A stretch of DNA of 64,000 nt from Ruegeria sp. EL01 (GTDB taxonomy: Bacteria; Pseudomonadota; Alphaproteobacteria; Rhodobacterales; Rhodobacteraceae), in the NCBI RefSeq assembly GCF_900313035.1, contig NZ_OMPS01000046.1:372001-436000 (forward strand). The letters are read 5' to 3'. Shown here piece by piece: positions 17,465-25,497 of the stretch. The notes below the pieces were generated by a model. The model searched no databases, was not told the origin of the DNA, and worked only from the letters and a program-made list of their open reading frames with translations. The position numbers were made by a program, and so were the translations under genes. The number at the start of each line of letters is the position of its first letter. Positions within the stretch are counted from its first letter, which is position 1.

Positions 17465-17488
17465 GGGCGCCTTGCGGGGCGCCTTTTT
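17465..17488 (+). terminator. Terminator of the aldolase gene
   Basis: 6 bp GGCGCC stem (17466-17471 with 17478-17483) with flanking G-C support and five Ts at 17484-17488. It lies between the convergent aldolase and tag genes. Confidence 0.8.
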
Positions 17489-18090
17489 CATTCCGGTTTG
17501 AGGAATTCGCGGCGCAAGTGTGAAGCCTTTTCGCGCATGACACAGCCCGTGGCGTGATCATTGACCAATCCCATCGCCTGCATGAAGGCAAATACGGTCG
17601 TGGGGCCGACAAACTTCCAGCCACGTTTCTTAAGGTCTTTCGACATCGCCACAGATTCCGGCGAAGTTGATGCGGTTTGTGGGTCTGGCGGTGTTTCAGC
17701 TTCGTATTGCCAGACATAGGCAGCTAAAGATCCTTCAGTTTCGATCAACTCTTGCACACGGCGGGCATTGTTAATCACAGCCTCGATCTTACCGCGATGC
17801 CGTATGATGCCTTTGTCTTGCAATAGGCGCTCGATATCTACATCAGTAAACGTGGTCATCTTGTTGAAATCAAAGTCATAAAACGCGCTTCGAAAATTTT
17901 CGCGTTTGGACAGAATCGTGCGCCAGCTGAGGCCGGACTGAAAGCTTTCAAGGCACAGTTTTTCGAACAACCGCTGATCATCAGCCACCGGGTAGCTCCA
18001 TTCATTGTCATGGTATTCGAAGAATTCAGGCGCAGACTGACACCATGCGCAGCGGGGTTGCCCATCCGGGCCGGAGATGGTCTCGCTCAT
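17488..18090 (-). CDS. tag: DNA-3-methyladenine glycosylase I
   Basis: 200 residues. TAG removes 3-methyladenine from alkylated DNA. The zinc-snap ligands of the family are kept: Cys14 in RCAWC, His27 in YHDNEW, and the C-terminal His and Cys in NDHATGC. The QSGLSWRTIL helix-hairpin-helix region and the base-binding KFVGPTTVFAFMQA segment are also present. Length is near the E. coli enzyme. Confidence 0.93.
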   Translation of the reverse strand: MSETISGPDGQPRCAWCQSAPEFFEYHDNEWSYPVADDQRLFEKLCLESFQSGLSWRTILSKRENFRSAFYDFDFNKMTTFTDVDIERLLQDKGIIRHRGKIEAVINNARRVQELIETEGSLAAYVWQYEAETPPDPQTASTSPESVAMSKDLKKRGWKFVGPTTVFAFMQAMGLVNDHATGCVMREKASHLRREFLKPE

Positions 18091-18148
18091 GAATGTACCC
18101 TTTTTGTTCCTGCCAGCTTAAACGCAGGATCAGGAACAACGCAAGGGG

Positions 18149-18370
18149 TCATCGCCGTTCGCTATACCAGTTTAGTACAAACACGCGAATGGCCGACGCC
18201 AGACCGGTTTCTGGATCGCGCGCCACATCAATCTCCGCAGCCAACACATTGATTGGAATATTTTTCTGCTTGGCGATATTGCGAAATGCCTGCCAGAATT
18301 CATCCTCAAGCGAGACCGAGGTCCGGTGGCCCTTGAGTGTCAGCGAGCGTTTGATGGGACGGCCGCTCAT
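18149..18370 (-). CDS. Ribbon-helix-helix domain protein
   Basis: 73 residues, ATG at 18368-18370 overlapping the stop of the upstream gene by 4 nt. It fits the RHH_4 type family: a short strand (RTSVSLEDEFWQAFRNIA) followed by two helices ending in SAIRVFVLNWY. Such proteins are usually small DNA-binding repressors. It is the last gene of a fumC-DUF4169-RHH operon, an arrangement I know from other Rhodobacteraceae; its target is unknown. Confidence 0.75.
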   Translation of the reverse strand: MSGRPIKRSLTLKGHRTSVSLEDEFWQAFRNIAKQKNIPINVLAAEIDVARDPETGLASAIRVFVLNWYSERR

Positions 18371-18543
18371 TCATCCAGCTCGTGATTGTCCAGATCACGG
18401 CGCGTTTTGTCCTGCTGCAGCTTCACAATCATTTTCTCAGGTTTTGAGCGACCGAATTTCACGGCATTTTCGTCTGCACGGGCCTTTTTTTCGGCCCGCA
18501 CTTTTTCTTTTCGATACCGGTTCAGGCTGACCGGCTTACCCAT
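18367..18543 (-). CDS. DUF4169 small basic protein
   Basis: 58 residues, starting [19 protein letters not shown] and ending NHELDE. The first 30 residues are strongly basic and helical, as in the DUF4169 family of alphaproteobacteria. Its ATG overlaps the fumC stop by 1 nt (TGATG), and its stop overlaps the next start by 4 nt, so translation is coupled at both ends. Function unknown; the charge suggests nucleic-acid or ribosome contact. Confidence 0.75.
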   Translation of the reverse strand: MGKPVSLNRYRKEKVRAEKKARADENAVKFGRSKPEKMIVKLQQDKTRRDLDNHELDE

Positions 18544-19937
18544 CAGTCTTTCGGGCCAATCATTTGTTCGGGACGCACAACCGCATCGAAGGTTGCTTCG
18601 TCTACAAAACCCAGCGCGACGGCCTCTTCCTTGAGGGTTGTGCCGTTTTTATGGGCAGTTTTGGCGACGGTGGTGGCGTTGTCGTAGCCGATGGTCGGGG
18701 CCAGTGCGGTGACCAGCATCAGTGATTCCTTCATGAGCTTTTCGATGCGCGGCTCATTGGCCTGAATGCCCAGCAACATCCGCTCGGTAAAGCTGTCGGC
18801 GGCGTCCCCCAGCAGTTGGATTGACTGCAACAGGTTGTAAGACATCATCGGGTTGTAGACATTCAACTCGAAATGACCCTGGCTGCCGGCAAACTTGATT
18901 GCGGCGTCATTGCCCATCACATGGGCCGCAACCTGCGTTAGCGCTTCGGCCTGTGTCGGGTTCACCTTGCCGGGCATGATGGACGAGCCAGGCTCGTTTT
19001 CCGGCAAAACCAGCTCACCCAGACCCGAGCGTGGGCCCGAGCCCAGAAACCGGATATCATTGGCGATCTTGTAGCAACTGCCTGCAATCGTTGCCAAAGC
19101 GCCTGACAGGAAAACCATGGCGTCATGGGCGGCCAGCGCTTCGAACTTGTTTGGTGCAGTGACGAAGGGCAGGCTGGTGATGTCGGCCATGTGGGCCGCG
19201 ACGGACTCGCTCCAACCTTTTTGCGTGTTAAGGCCGGTGCCCACCGCGGTGCCGCCCTGGGCCAGTTCATAGATCCCTGGCATGGCAGCCCGCACCCGGG
19301 CGATGCCCTGACGAATCTGATGGGCGTATCCGCCGAATTCCTGACCCAGTGTCAGGGGCGTCGCATCTTGCGTATGCGTGCGGCCGATCTTGATGATGTC
19401 TTTGAATTGCTCGGCTTTCTGTTCCAGCCCTGAAGCCAGTTTTTCAAGGCCAGGCAGTAGCACATCGCGCACGCTCATCGCTGTGGCGATATGCATTGCG
19501 GTTGGGAAGGTATCGTTCGACGACTGGCCCATATTGCAGTGATCATTGGGGTGAACCGGGTCTTTTGAACCGATCACGCCGCCCAGAATCTCAATCGCGC
19601 GGTTGGCGATCACTTCGTTCGAGTTCATGTTCGATTGGGTGCCGGACCCGGTTTGCCACACGACCAAAGGGAAGTTGTCGTCAAACTTGCCCTCGATCAC
19701 CTCACCTGCGGCAGCAATAACCGCATCTGCGATAGTTGCGTCCAGCTTGCCTGTTGCCTTGTTCTGCATGGCGCAGGCCTTCTTGATCACACCCAGCGCG
19801 CGCACGATGGCCACCGGCTGCTTTTCCCAGCCGATGGGGAAGTTCATGATCGAACGCTGTGTTTGCGCGCCCCAGTATTTATTGGCGGGAACCTCCAGCG
19901 GGCCAAAGCTGTCGGATTCGGTGCGGGTTTGAGACAT
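18543..19937 (-). CDS. fumC: Fumarate hydratase class II
   Basis: 464 residues. The oxygen-stable tetrameric fumarase interconverts fumarate and malate in the TCA cycle. The superfamily signature [11 protein letters not shown] is intact (near residue 316), as are [10 protein letters not shown] (near 98) and the [14 protein letters not shown] region with the active-site residues. It heads the three-gene minus-strand operon. Confidence 0.96.
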   Translation of the reverse strand: MSQTRTESDSFGPLEVPANKYWGAQTQRSIMNFPIGWEKQPVAIVRALGVIKKACAMQNKATGKLDATIADAVIAAAGEVIEGKFDDNFPLVVWQTGSGTQSNMNSNEVIANRAIEILGGVIGSKDPVHPNDHCNMGQSSNDTFPTAMHIATAMSVRDVLLPGLEKLASGLEQKAEQFKDIIKIGRTHTQDATPLTLGQEFGGYAHQIRQGIARVRAAMPGIYELAQGGTAVGTGLNTQKGWSESVAAHMADITSLPFVTAPNKFEALAAHDAMVFLSGALATIAGSCYKIANDIRFLGSGPRSGLGELVLPENEPGSSIMPGKVNPTQAEALTQVAAHVMGNDAAIKFAGSQGHFELNVYNPMMSYNLLQSIQLLGDAADSFTERMLLGIQANEPRIEKLMKESLMLVTALAPTIGYDNATTVAKTAHKNGTTLKEEAVALGFVDEATFDAVVRPEQMIGPKD

Positions 19938-20089
19938 CGGTCACTCCGTCTGGTATGCAGTCGTATGCCGTTTAGCCCCAGAGAAGCTGCGACGCAATCG
20001 GCCAGTTGCGCGCACCATAAACATAAGGGCGTCAAAGGTATAGGCGCGGGGGTGCGTCATTTTTATTGTCCCAGCTTCAGAATGCGCCA

Positions 20090-20117
20090 TTGTGAACCGT
20101 ACCCGCTTGGCTACAAT
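20090..20117 (+). promoter_or_regulatory. Sigma-70 type promoter of the 20145 gene
   Basis: TTGTGA (20090-20095) and TACAAT (20112-20117) with a 16 nt spacer, 27 nt before the start codon and its GGAG at 20135-20138. Confidence 0.55.
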
Positions 20118-20144
20118 GTCAGGACCGCCGACTTGGAGAACTAA

Positions 20145-20708
20145 ATGCTCGTATCTCAACGGATTTCGCCTATGAAAGTCGCCGCAACTGCTGTTGGTTT
20201 TCTGCTTTGGATCGTTGTGCTGGGCAGCGCCGCAAGGGCCGCCGAAATCACACCCTTTGTCGGCAGTTATGTCGGATCCGCTGATGTGGTTGATGTTGAT
20301 GGCACGTCCACGCCCCGAGACATGAGCGTGTCCATCCATGAAACAAGCAAAGGATTCAATGTCAGTTGGAAAACGACGACCTATAAATTGGATGGCCGGG
20401 TGAAAGAACAAAAGTTCTCGGTCGATTTTCAGCAATCAGATCGCCCTGATGTCTTCTCGGCGGCCATGAAACGCAATGTGTTTGGGCATGAAGTCCCGCT
20501 GGATCCGATAAAGGGCGAGCCATTTGTGTGGGGTCGGATTGAAGGGCAAACACTGACCGTGTTTTCATTGTTTATCGACGAGGATGGCGGTTATGAACTG
20601 CAACAGTTCGATCGCACCTTGGCGGATGGCGGTCTGAACCTGGCTTTCTCGCGCTTTATCAACGGCGAAAAGTCCCGATCTGTCGAAACATTCCTGATGA
20701 AGCAATAA
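20145..20708 (+). CDS. Predicted exported protein, unknown function
   Basis: 187 residues. The start at 20145 has GGAG 6 nt upstream; an internal ATG at 20172 would give a tighter signal peptide (KVAATAVGFLLWIVVLGSAARA). After cleavage near residue 33 the protein is a predicted beta-rich domain beginning ITPFVGSYVGSA and ending in a duplicated-strand region (ELQQFDRTL, NLAFSRFING). I recognise no domain. It has its own promoter and a strong terminator, so it is a single-gene unit, between divergent fumC and convergent sspB. Confidence 0.7.
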   Translation: MLVSQRISPMKVAATAVGFLLWIVVLGSAARAAEITPFVGSYVGSADVVDVDGTSTPRDMSVSIHETSKGFNVSWKTTTYKLDGRVKEQKFSVDFQQSDRPDVFSAAMKRNVFGHEVPLDPIKGEPFVWGRIEGQTLTVFSLFIDEDGGYELQQFDRTLADGGLNLAFSRFINGEKSRSVETFLMKQ

Positions 20709-20709
20709 A

Positions 20710-20730
20710 CCCCGCGTTTCGCGGGGTTTT
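20710..20730 (+). terminator. Terminator shared by the 20145 gene and sspB
   Basis: Perfect 7 bp stem CCCCGCG (20710-20716) with CGCGGGG (20720-20726), 3 nt loop, then TTTT. The opposite strand also has As before the stem, so it could act both ways. Confidence 0.8.
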
Positions 20731-20738
20731 AGTCGGTC

Positions 20739-21197
20739 TTACTTTCGGAAGCTGTCCAGCGACACCACGTCTGCGTCGTGATGCTCTTCCTCGTCTTCAA
20801 CCTCGATCATTTCCTCAACTACGGGATCTTCGTCCATCTCATCGTCTGGGCTTTCAAACCTAAGGCCGAATTCGACTGACGGGTCCACGAAGGTCTTAAT
20901 CGCCTCATACGGGATGTAGAGAGGTTCTGGCTTGTCACCGAAGTTCAGAGTGATCGCAAAGCCGTCATCTCCGACGTCAAGGTTATCGAACCAGTGTTGT
21001 ACAACGATTGTCATCTCTTCTGGATATCGTTCGCGCAACCATTCCGCGATATCCACGCCATCTTCACGCGTGTCAAAGGTGATGAAGAAATGATGGGATC
21101 CGGGCAAACCGGTCTCGGAAACCCCGGTCAGCACGGTTTTTATCAAACCGCGCATGGCGGTGTGCATCAGGTTTCCATAGTCGATGTCTTGCGACAT
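20739..21197 (-). CDS. sspB: ClpXP protease specificity-enhancing factor SspB
   Basis: 152 residues of the alphaproteobacterial SspB type: folded substrate-binding domain at 1-110 (MRGLIKTVLTGV, HHFFITFDTR, ITLNFGDKPEPLYIPYEAI), an acidic linker (about 115-140) and the C-terminal ClpX-binding tail VVSLDSFRK. SspB tethers ssrA-tagged proteins to ClpXP. The tmRNA that makes the tag (23990-24331) is only about 3 kb away on the same strand. Confidence 0.9.
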   Translation of the reverse strand: MSQDIDYGNLMHTAMRGLIKTVLTGVSETGLPGSHHFFITFDTREDGVDIAEWLRERYPEEMTIVVQHWFDNLDVGDDGFAITLNFGDKPEPLYIPYEAIKTFVDPSVEFGLRFESPDDEMDEDPVVEEMIEVEDEEEHHDADVVSLDSFRK

Positions 21198-21273
21198 GTG
21201 TCATCCTCGAAAGTGGTTGATCTCAGCATAGGGGTTTTGTTCGGAAACGAAAGGGCAGGTATGACCGGATTGA

Positions 21274-22527
21274 TCAGATAAAATATGCAGCCAATCCAGC
21301 AACGGCCATCAACGCCAACACAGTCGCCATCCCGAATTTCATGCGGAAAATCAATACTCCGGCGACAAGTGTCAAGGCCAACGCCGTAAAATCCAAACTG
21401 CTGACATCCGGAACAGGAAGTGCCACCGGGCCCCATGACTTTTGCGGTACGGATCCGAAAAGAACGTTCAAGGCAAACCACAAGGAAAGATTGAGAATCA
21501 CTCCAACAACCGCCGCGGTGATTCCATGCAGTGCGGCAGACAATCGGGGGCGGGCGGCAAGGCGGTCGAGATAAGGGGCCGCCAGAAATATCCAAAGGAA
21601 ACAAGGAACAAACGTCGCCCAGAGTGCCACGGCACCTGCTGCAAGCGCCAGCGAGAGGCCTCCGTTCATTTGGCCGGTCAGCATTGCCACGAATTGGGTG
21701 ACCAGAATGAGAGGGCCAGGCGTGGTTTCCGCCAGCCCAAGCGCGTCGATCATCTGGTTTGTGCTGATCCAGTGATACTGATCGACCACCGTTTGCGTCA
21801 TGTAGGCCAGAACGGCATAGGCCCCGCCAAAGGTCACTACGGCCAGCCGGGCAAAGAACCAGCCTAAGTCACTGAGCAGCTGTTGCCCGGTGAAGCTGAG
21901 CAAAAACAAGGGACCCAGCCATAAAACCAGCCAAATGGCGGCCGTCCGCACGGGGCGCGCCAGGCTTGGGGCTGCCTGTGTGTCGGTCAGCGGAACTGTT
22001 CCCTTGAACGACACATACCCCCAAACTGCAGCCGCCAGAATAATAAACGGAAAGGGGAGGTTCAGCAGAAAGATGGCGACAAATCCCAGCCCTGCAATCA
22101 TTCGGTGTTCAATATCCGTCAACGCCTTGCGCGACAGGTTGCGCAGGGCCTGCTGGACAATCACGATGACAGTCGCTTTGATCCCAAGGAATGCCGATTG
22201 AACAAGCGGCAGATCGCCAAATGCCGCATAAAGCGAGACCAAAACGGCGATTACGATGGCGCCGGGCAGGACAAAAAGACTACCCGCAATCAGGCCACCG
22301 GTCACGCCGCGCATTTTCCACCCGGCATAGGTCGCCAGTTGCATCGCCTCGGGTCCCGGCAACAACATGCACAGCGACAAGGCCCGTAGATAAGATTGTT
22401 CGTCCAGCCACGGGCGGCGTTCGACAAGTTCTTGATGCATCAATGAGATTTGCGCCGCTGGCCCGCCGAACGACAAAAGGCCAATGCGACCAAACACATG
22501 GATCAGTTCTTTCAATGTCGGTGTCAT
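21274..22527 (-). CDS. chrA: Chromate transporter ChrA (two-domain)
   Basis: 417 residues with about ten to twelve membrane segments in two homologous halves; each half carries the CHR-domain signature (FGRIGLLSFGGPAAQISLMH near residue 10 and FARLAVVTFGGAYAVLAYM near 225). Long-chain ChrA exports chromate. Its start overlaps the chrB stop by 4 nt (ATGA), showing coupled expression. Confidence 0.92.
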   Translation of the reverse strand: MTPTLKELIHVFGRIGLLSFGGPAAQISLMHQELVERRPWLDEQSYLRALSLCMLLPGPEAMQLATYAGWKMRGVTGGLIAGSLFVLPGAIVIAVLVSLYAAFGDLPLVQSAFLGIKATVIVIVQQALRNLSRKALTDIEHRMIAGLGFVAIFLLNLPFPFIILAAAVWGYVSFKGTVPLTDTQAAPSLARPVRTAAIWLVLWLGPLFLLSFTGQQLLSDLGWFFARLAVVTFGGAYAVLAYMTQTVVDQYHWISTNQMIDALGLAETTPGPLILVTQFVAMLTGQMNGGLSLALAAGAVALWATFVPCFLWIFLAAPYLDRLAARPRLSAALHGITAAVVGVILNLSLWFALNVLFGSVPQKSWGPVALPVPDVSSLDFTALALTLVAGVLIFRMKFGMATVLALMAVAGLAAYFI

Positions 22528-23339
22528 GACTGGCGACCTGTTGGCCAGTCATGACCTTCATCAAACCCATCGCGCGCCCAGCGATACAGCGCATCGTACA
22601 GATTCATACCGGCGTCGAGGTTTTCATGATCGTCACGGAATTGGCGCGACAGTCCAACGGAAACGGCGAGCAAACCAGCCGCCTCGGGTGCCAGATCATG
22701 TCTGTTGGTGTCCGCAGCTCTTACCACCTGCGCGAGCCGGCCCAAAGGAGCAGAGGAAAGGTTGAATTCCTCCAGCAATGTATCAAACGTGCATCTATCG
22801 CCGCGATGGGTCCAAAAGGTGTTTTCGACATCAAAGGGGATGGCATCAAATTTCTCAGCGACGCTTTCAACTTCGGCAGGTGCAACGAACAGAAAACGGG
22901 CATTGGGATCAATGAACCGCCGGATCAGCCAAGGGCACGCAATGCGATCGATCTTTGGTCGATGGCGGGTCACCCAGACTGTGCCGCCGGTCGCCAGTGC
23001 GGGCAGGGGGGCAACAGGGATGCGCAACGCCTCTGGCAGGTCGCGCCACGCGTACATTCCGCCTTCAAGATATTCAGCTGATTGACCCTCACTGCGCAGC
23101 CACGAGACCATTCCCTGACTCAGTTTTTTGCCTTTTTGGCAGATGATGACACAGGGGCGTCCCGAGAGCAGTTGAATCAAACCCGGTATGTCTTTCGCCG
23201 GGTGCTGGACGGATCCTGGGATCAGATACGGATCGGCCTCAAAATCCTCGTCGATACAAATATCGACCAGCATTGGTGCTTGCGGCGTGCCGATCAAACG
23301 CAGCAGCTGTCGGGGGGCAATTGAATTTGGCGATGCCAT
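22524..23339 (-). CDS. chrB: Chromate resistance protein ChrB with N-terminal rhodanese domain
   Basis: 271 residues from the ATG at 23339, which has AAGGAA at 9-14 nt upstream; in-frame codons further up are unlikely starts. Residues about 8-105 form a rhodanese-like domain (PMLVDICIDED, VIICQKGKKLSQGMVSWLR) with Cys in the loop, and residues about 120-271 are the ChrB C-terminal domain (WVTRHRPKIDRIACPWLIRRFIDP, with CTFDTLL). ChrB of Ochrobactrum is a chromate-sensing regulator of chrA; the rhodanese fusion may act on sulfur or chromate chemistry instead. Operon with chrA. Confidence 0.85.
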   Translation of the reverse strand: MASPNSIAPRQLLRLIGTPQAPMLVDICIDEDFEADPYLIPGSVQHPAKDIPGLIQLLSGRPCVIICQKGKKLSQGMVSWLRSEGQSAEYLEGGMYAWRDLPEALRIPVAPLPALATGGTVWVTRHRPKIDRIACPWLIRRFIDPNARFLFVAPAEVESVAEKFDAIPFDVENTFWTHRGDRCTFDTLLEEFNLSSAPLGRLAQVVRAADTNRHDLAPEAAGLLAVSVGLSRQFRDDHENLDAGMNLYDALYRWARDGFDEGHDWPTGRQS

Positions 23340-23468
23340 GGCATGTTTCCTTATACTGTCGGATACATGCGAAACTTGGGCTGTCGCCTCACGGGGCGTT
23401 CGCAATCTTACCCCATGGCACTTGCTAACGTGCAAGCGCCTTGGGGGTCAAGATTGGTTTGCGTCTGA

Positions 23469-23900
23469 TCAGGCCCAGTCGAGCCTTTGCCCGGTCATGC
23501 AAACCGGCAATGTGTCCTGCGGAAACTGACCAAGTTGTTCAAACAAGGACACAAAATCGAATTGGTTATAGGCCTCAACCATCTTGTTGTCTTTAAATCG
23601 CGCCATGACCTGACCGGTCACCTCAAGCGGTGCGCCATTGTCCGCACGAAATGTTTTGACATGCAGAATGGCCGAAACCCAATCGCCATTCTCGATGATC
23701 TTGGGCAAGTTAACCTTGATTTCACCCAAGACGTGCCGGAACGCCATGACCAGATCGCGGAAATCATCTGCACCAACCTGCATTTCCGGAATCAACCCCT
23801 CGGCCATAGTTTCGGGCGCGAAGAACTGATCGATAGCGTCAGTGTTTCCATTTTCCCAAACCTCGGAATACCATGTTTTGAGTATGTCTGAATTTGCCAT
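23469..23900 (-). CDS. SnoaL-like / NTF2-fold protein
   Basis: 143 residues from the ATG at 23900 (GGAG 8 nt upstream). The sequence has the ester-cyclase/SnoaL pattern: N-terminal helix (LKTWYSEVWENGNTDAID), FFAPE strand and the FRDLVMAFRHVLGEIKV segment. Members range from polyketide cyclases to proteins of unknown activity. It lies alone between chrB and the tmRNA; its role is not deducible. Confidence 0.7.
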   Translation of the reverse strand: MANSDILKTWYSEVWENGNTDAIDQFFAPETMAEGLIPEMQVGADDFRDLVMAFRHVLGEIKVNLPKIIENGDWVSAILHVKTFRADNGAPLEVTGQVMARFKDNKMVEAYNQFDFVSLFEQLGQFPQDTLPVCMTGQRLDWA

Positions 23901-23989
23901 CCCTGCTCTCCTGTCTGTCCGGTCAGACGTTGGCAAAAAGGAATGAACAAACCCTAAATATGCATAGGGAAAGCCAGAAACGCAGACAA

Positions 23990-24331
23990 ATAGGGGGAAA
24001 TGCAGGTTTCTGTTGCCAGGTACCTGCGAACCCCGCCTTACGCGGCTAGGCGCAAGGGCTTAAGTTTCGGTCTTGCTACTGCTTACGCAGCAACTGCAAC
24101 CGGAGCACGATTGTCATTTGCAATTGTACTATTTTCGCCGGTAACGGTGGCAGACAGCCGAGACAAAGCTAACCCCTTTAGACGTTCGTCGATCCTATTT
24201 CGGCCCCCCGGTTCTGACGAAATCCTCAAATGAAGGATATCTCCAGAAGATATATGGTGGAGCCGCCGGGTACCGCCCCCGGGTCCGATCCGCTTATGAC
24301 GAGCGCGTTTATGTCCATAGTCCCGAAGGAC
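23990..24331 (-). ncRNA. ssrA: Permuted two-piece tmRNA (ssrA)
   Basis: The tag frame is on the minus strand at 24083-24121: GCA resume codon, then ANDNRAPVAVAA and TAA, an alphaproteobacterial proteolysis tag. The gene is circularly permuted. The acceptor piece comes first and ends with CGGCTCC-A-CCA at 24255-24265; the coding piece begins with GGGGCCG at 24201-24207. These two segments pair as a 7 bp acceptor stem whose third pair is G-U, the alanyl-tRNA synthetase identity element. The 47 nt between them (24208-24254) would be cut out on maturation. The 3' end, near 23990, is approximate. tmRNA and SmpB rescue stalled ribosomes. Confidence 0.93.
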
Positions 24332-24337
24332 AAGACT

Positions 24338-24366
24338 TATATAGGTGAGGTGTCGACCGGATGCAA
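24338..24366 (-). promoter_or_regulatory. tmRNA promoter
   Basis: On the minus strand TTGCAT (24361-24366) and TATATA (24338-24343) are separated by 17 nt. Transcription would begin near 24331, just before a GUCC-UUCG-GGAC hairpin that fits the start of the acceptor piece. Confidence 0.6.
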
Positions 24367-24388
24367 ACTCAGATTACATCCGGTCGAC
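24352..24388. repeat. 12 bp inverted repeat before ssrA
   Basis: Perfect arms GTCGACCGGATG (24352-24363) and CATCCGGTCGAC (24377-24388) with a 13 nt loop. It overlaps the tmRNA -35 element. It could end the transcript of the upstream membrane-protein gene, though there is no T-tract, or bind a dimeric regulator of ssrA. Confidence 0.55.
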
Positions 24389-24406
24389 CTTAAGCATAAC
24401 AATATG

Positions 24407-24769
24407 TTACGGAGTTCTGTTGATGTTGGCCGCAATTAGCCAGATCGCCAGGACCAGTTCGATTCCACCAAATGTCACAGCCTTGGCCAAAGGTGGATGG
24501 TCCAGAAACACGGACACGAACCGCCCCAAAGCCGCCCCGGCATAGACAACACCCAGCATGGCATAGGCCATCGGGTTGTTCAGCCACAGCACGGCGATGC
24601 CGGTCACGACGAACAAGCCACCAACCGAGGCGCGCATCTCGCTTAGACCCATTGTGCTGTTGGTGGGCGCCAAATCCAGAGAAGCGGCCGTCCAGGCGGG
24701 CGCCAGAAACCCAAACAATCCAAAGCCGATGGTCAGCACGGCGGCGATGACATTCAGTGTTGTGACCAT
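24407..24769 (-). CDS. Small integral membrane protein (DUF4345-like)
   Basis: 120 residues with four predicted membrane helices. The pattern, an N-terminal helix, SEMRASVGGLFVVTGIAVLW in the middle and an ELVLAIWLIA final helix, is like DUF4345-type proteins of unknown function. It is the last gene of the minus-strand run that begins with the GntR regulator; 18 nt separate it from the TenA-like gene, so co-transcription with mtoX is likely. Confidence 0.6.
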   Translation of the reverse strand: MVTTLNVIAAVLTIGFGLFGFLAPAWTAASLDLAPTNSTMGLSEMRASVGGLFVVTGIAVLWLNNPMAYAMLGVVYAGAALGRFVSVFLDHPPLAKAVTFGGIELVLAIWLIAANINRTP

Positions 24770-24787
24770 AAACGGATCTTTCCCGTA

Positions 24788-25438
24788 TCAGGCCGCGTAT
24801 GCGGCGTCGAAAAATTCACGCTCCAACTCGATCGCGCGGTGGAAAAACCGTGTGACCTCGACCTGGGCGCTGGGATCCAGCGTGGGCCAGACCTTGTCGA
24901 GTTGACTTCGAAGGTAGTCCACAACGCCCTCGAACCCGTCGCCCGCATGTAGCGTGATCCATTCGGCAAACCAGAACGGAAGCTGATCTTTGGGCGGGTT
25001 TTCTGGGCGGGCCCAGGTCAGATACACCCATTCGGCCACCACGAGGACAGCGAGCATGTTCTCATATCGGCCTGATGCCGTCGCCTCGGCCATCAGGTCC
25101 TGAAATGCGCGGGTGGCCGGGGCGGCATCATTGCTGGGTTCGGTGCCCAGAGCCTCCATCGCGCGCAGGAAATAGGTGTTTTCAGGGCCGGTGATGACCG
25201 CCAGAAATTGCGCCGCAGGGACACTGTCGGCCAAACTCGGGGCATGGGCGATGGCGCTCGCCAGCAGGCGCACGAAGCCATCGACGAATTGATAATCCTG
25301 TTCCAGATACCAGCGCATCTTATGCACGGACAGAGTGCCGTCGGCCATTTCACGCGTGAAGGCGTGTGTGGTTGCGGCCTGCCAATCGGCGGATTTGCCC
25401 TGACGCAGCATGTCTGTCGGGCGCGTGCTGTCTTGCAT
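24788..25438 (-). CDS. TenA-family protein without the catalytic cysteine
   Basis: 216 residues from the ATG at 25438, which has GGAG 7 nt upstream; a GTG at 25501 overlapping the previous stop would add 21 residues. The helical TenA/thiaminase II fold is clear (MRWYLEQDYQFVDGFVRLLA, FQDLMAEATASGRYENMLAVLVVAEWVYLTWA). In thiaminases the cysteine nucleophile precedes a WxY motif; here the position reads AEWVY, so the protein is of the TenA_E type or has lost the activity. It sits in the mtoX cluster, where a thiamine role is not obvious. Confidence 0.8.
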   Translation of the reverse strand: MQDSTRPTDMLRQGKSADWQAATTHAFTREMADGTLSVHKMRWYLEQDYQFVDGFVRLLASAIAHAPSLADSVPAAQFLAVITGPENTYFLRAMEALGTEPSNDAAPATRAFQDLMAEATASGRYENMLAVLVVAEWVYLTWARPENPPKDQLPFWFAEWITLHAGDGFEGVVDYLRSQLDKVWPTLDPSAQVEVTRFFHRAIELEREFFDAAYAA

Positions 25439-25497
25439 TCGGAAGCTCCATGAAATGTCCTCGGCAGACAAAGCGTGTTTGAGATGCAAGTGCAAGG

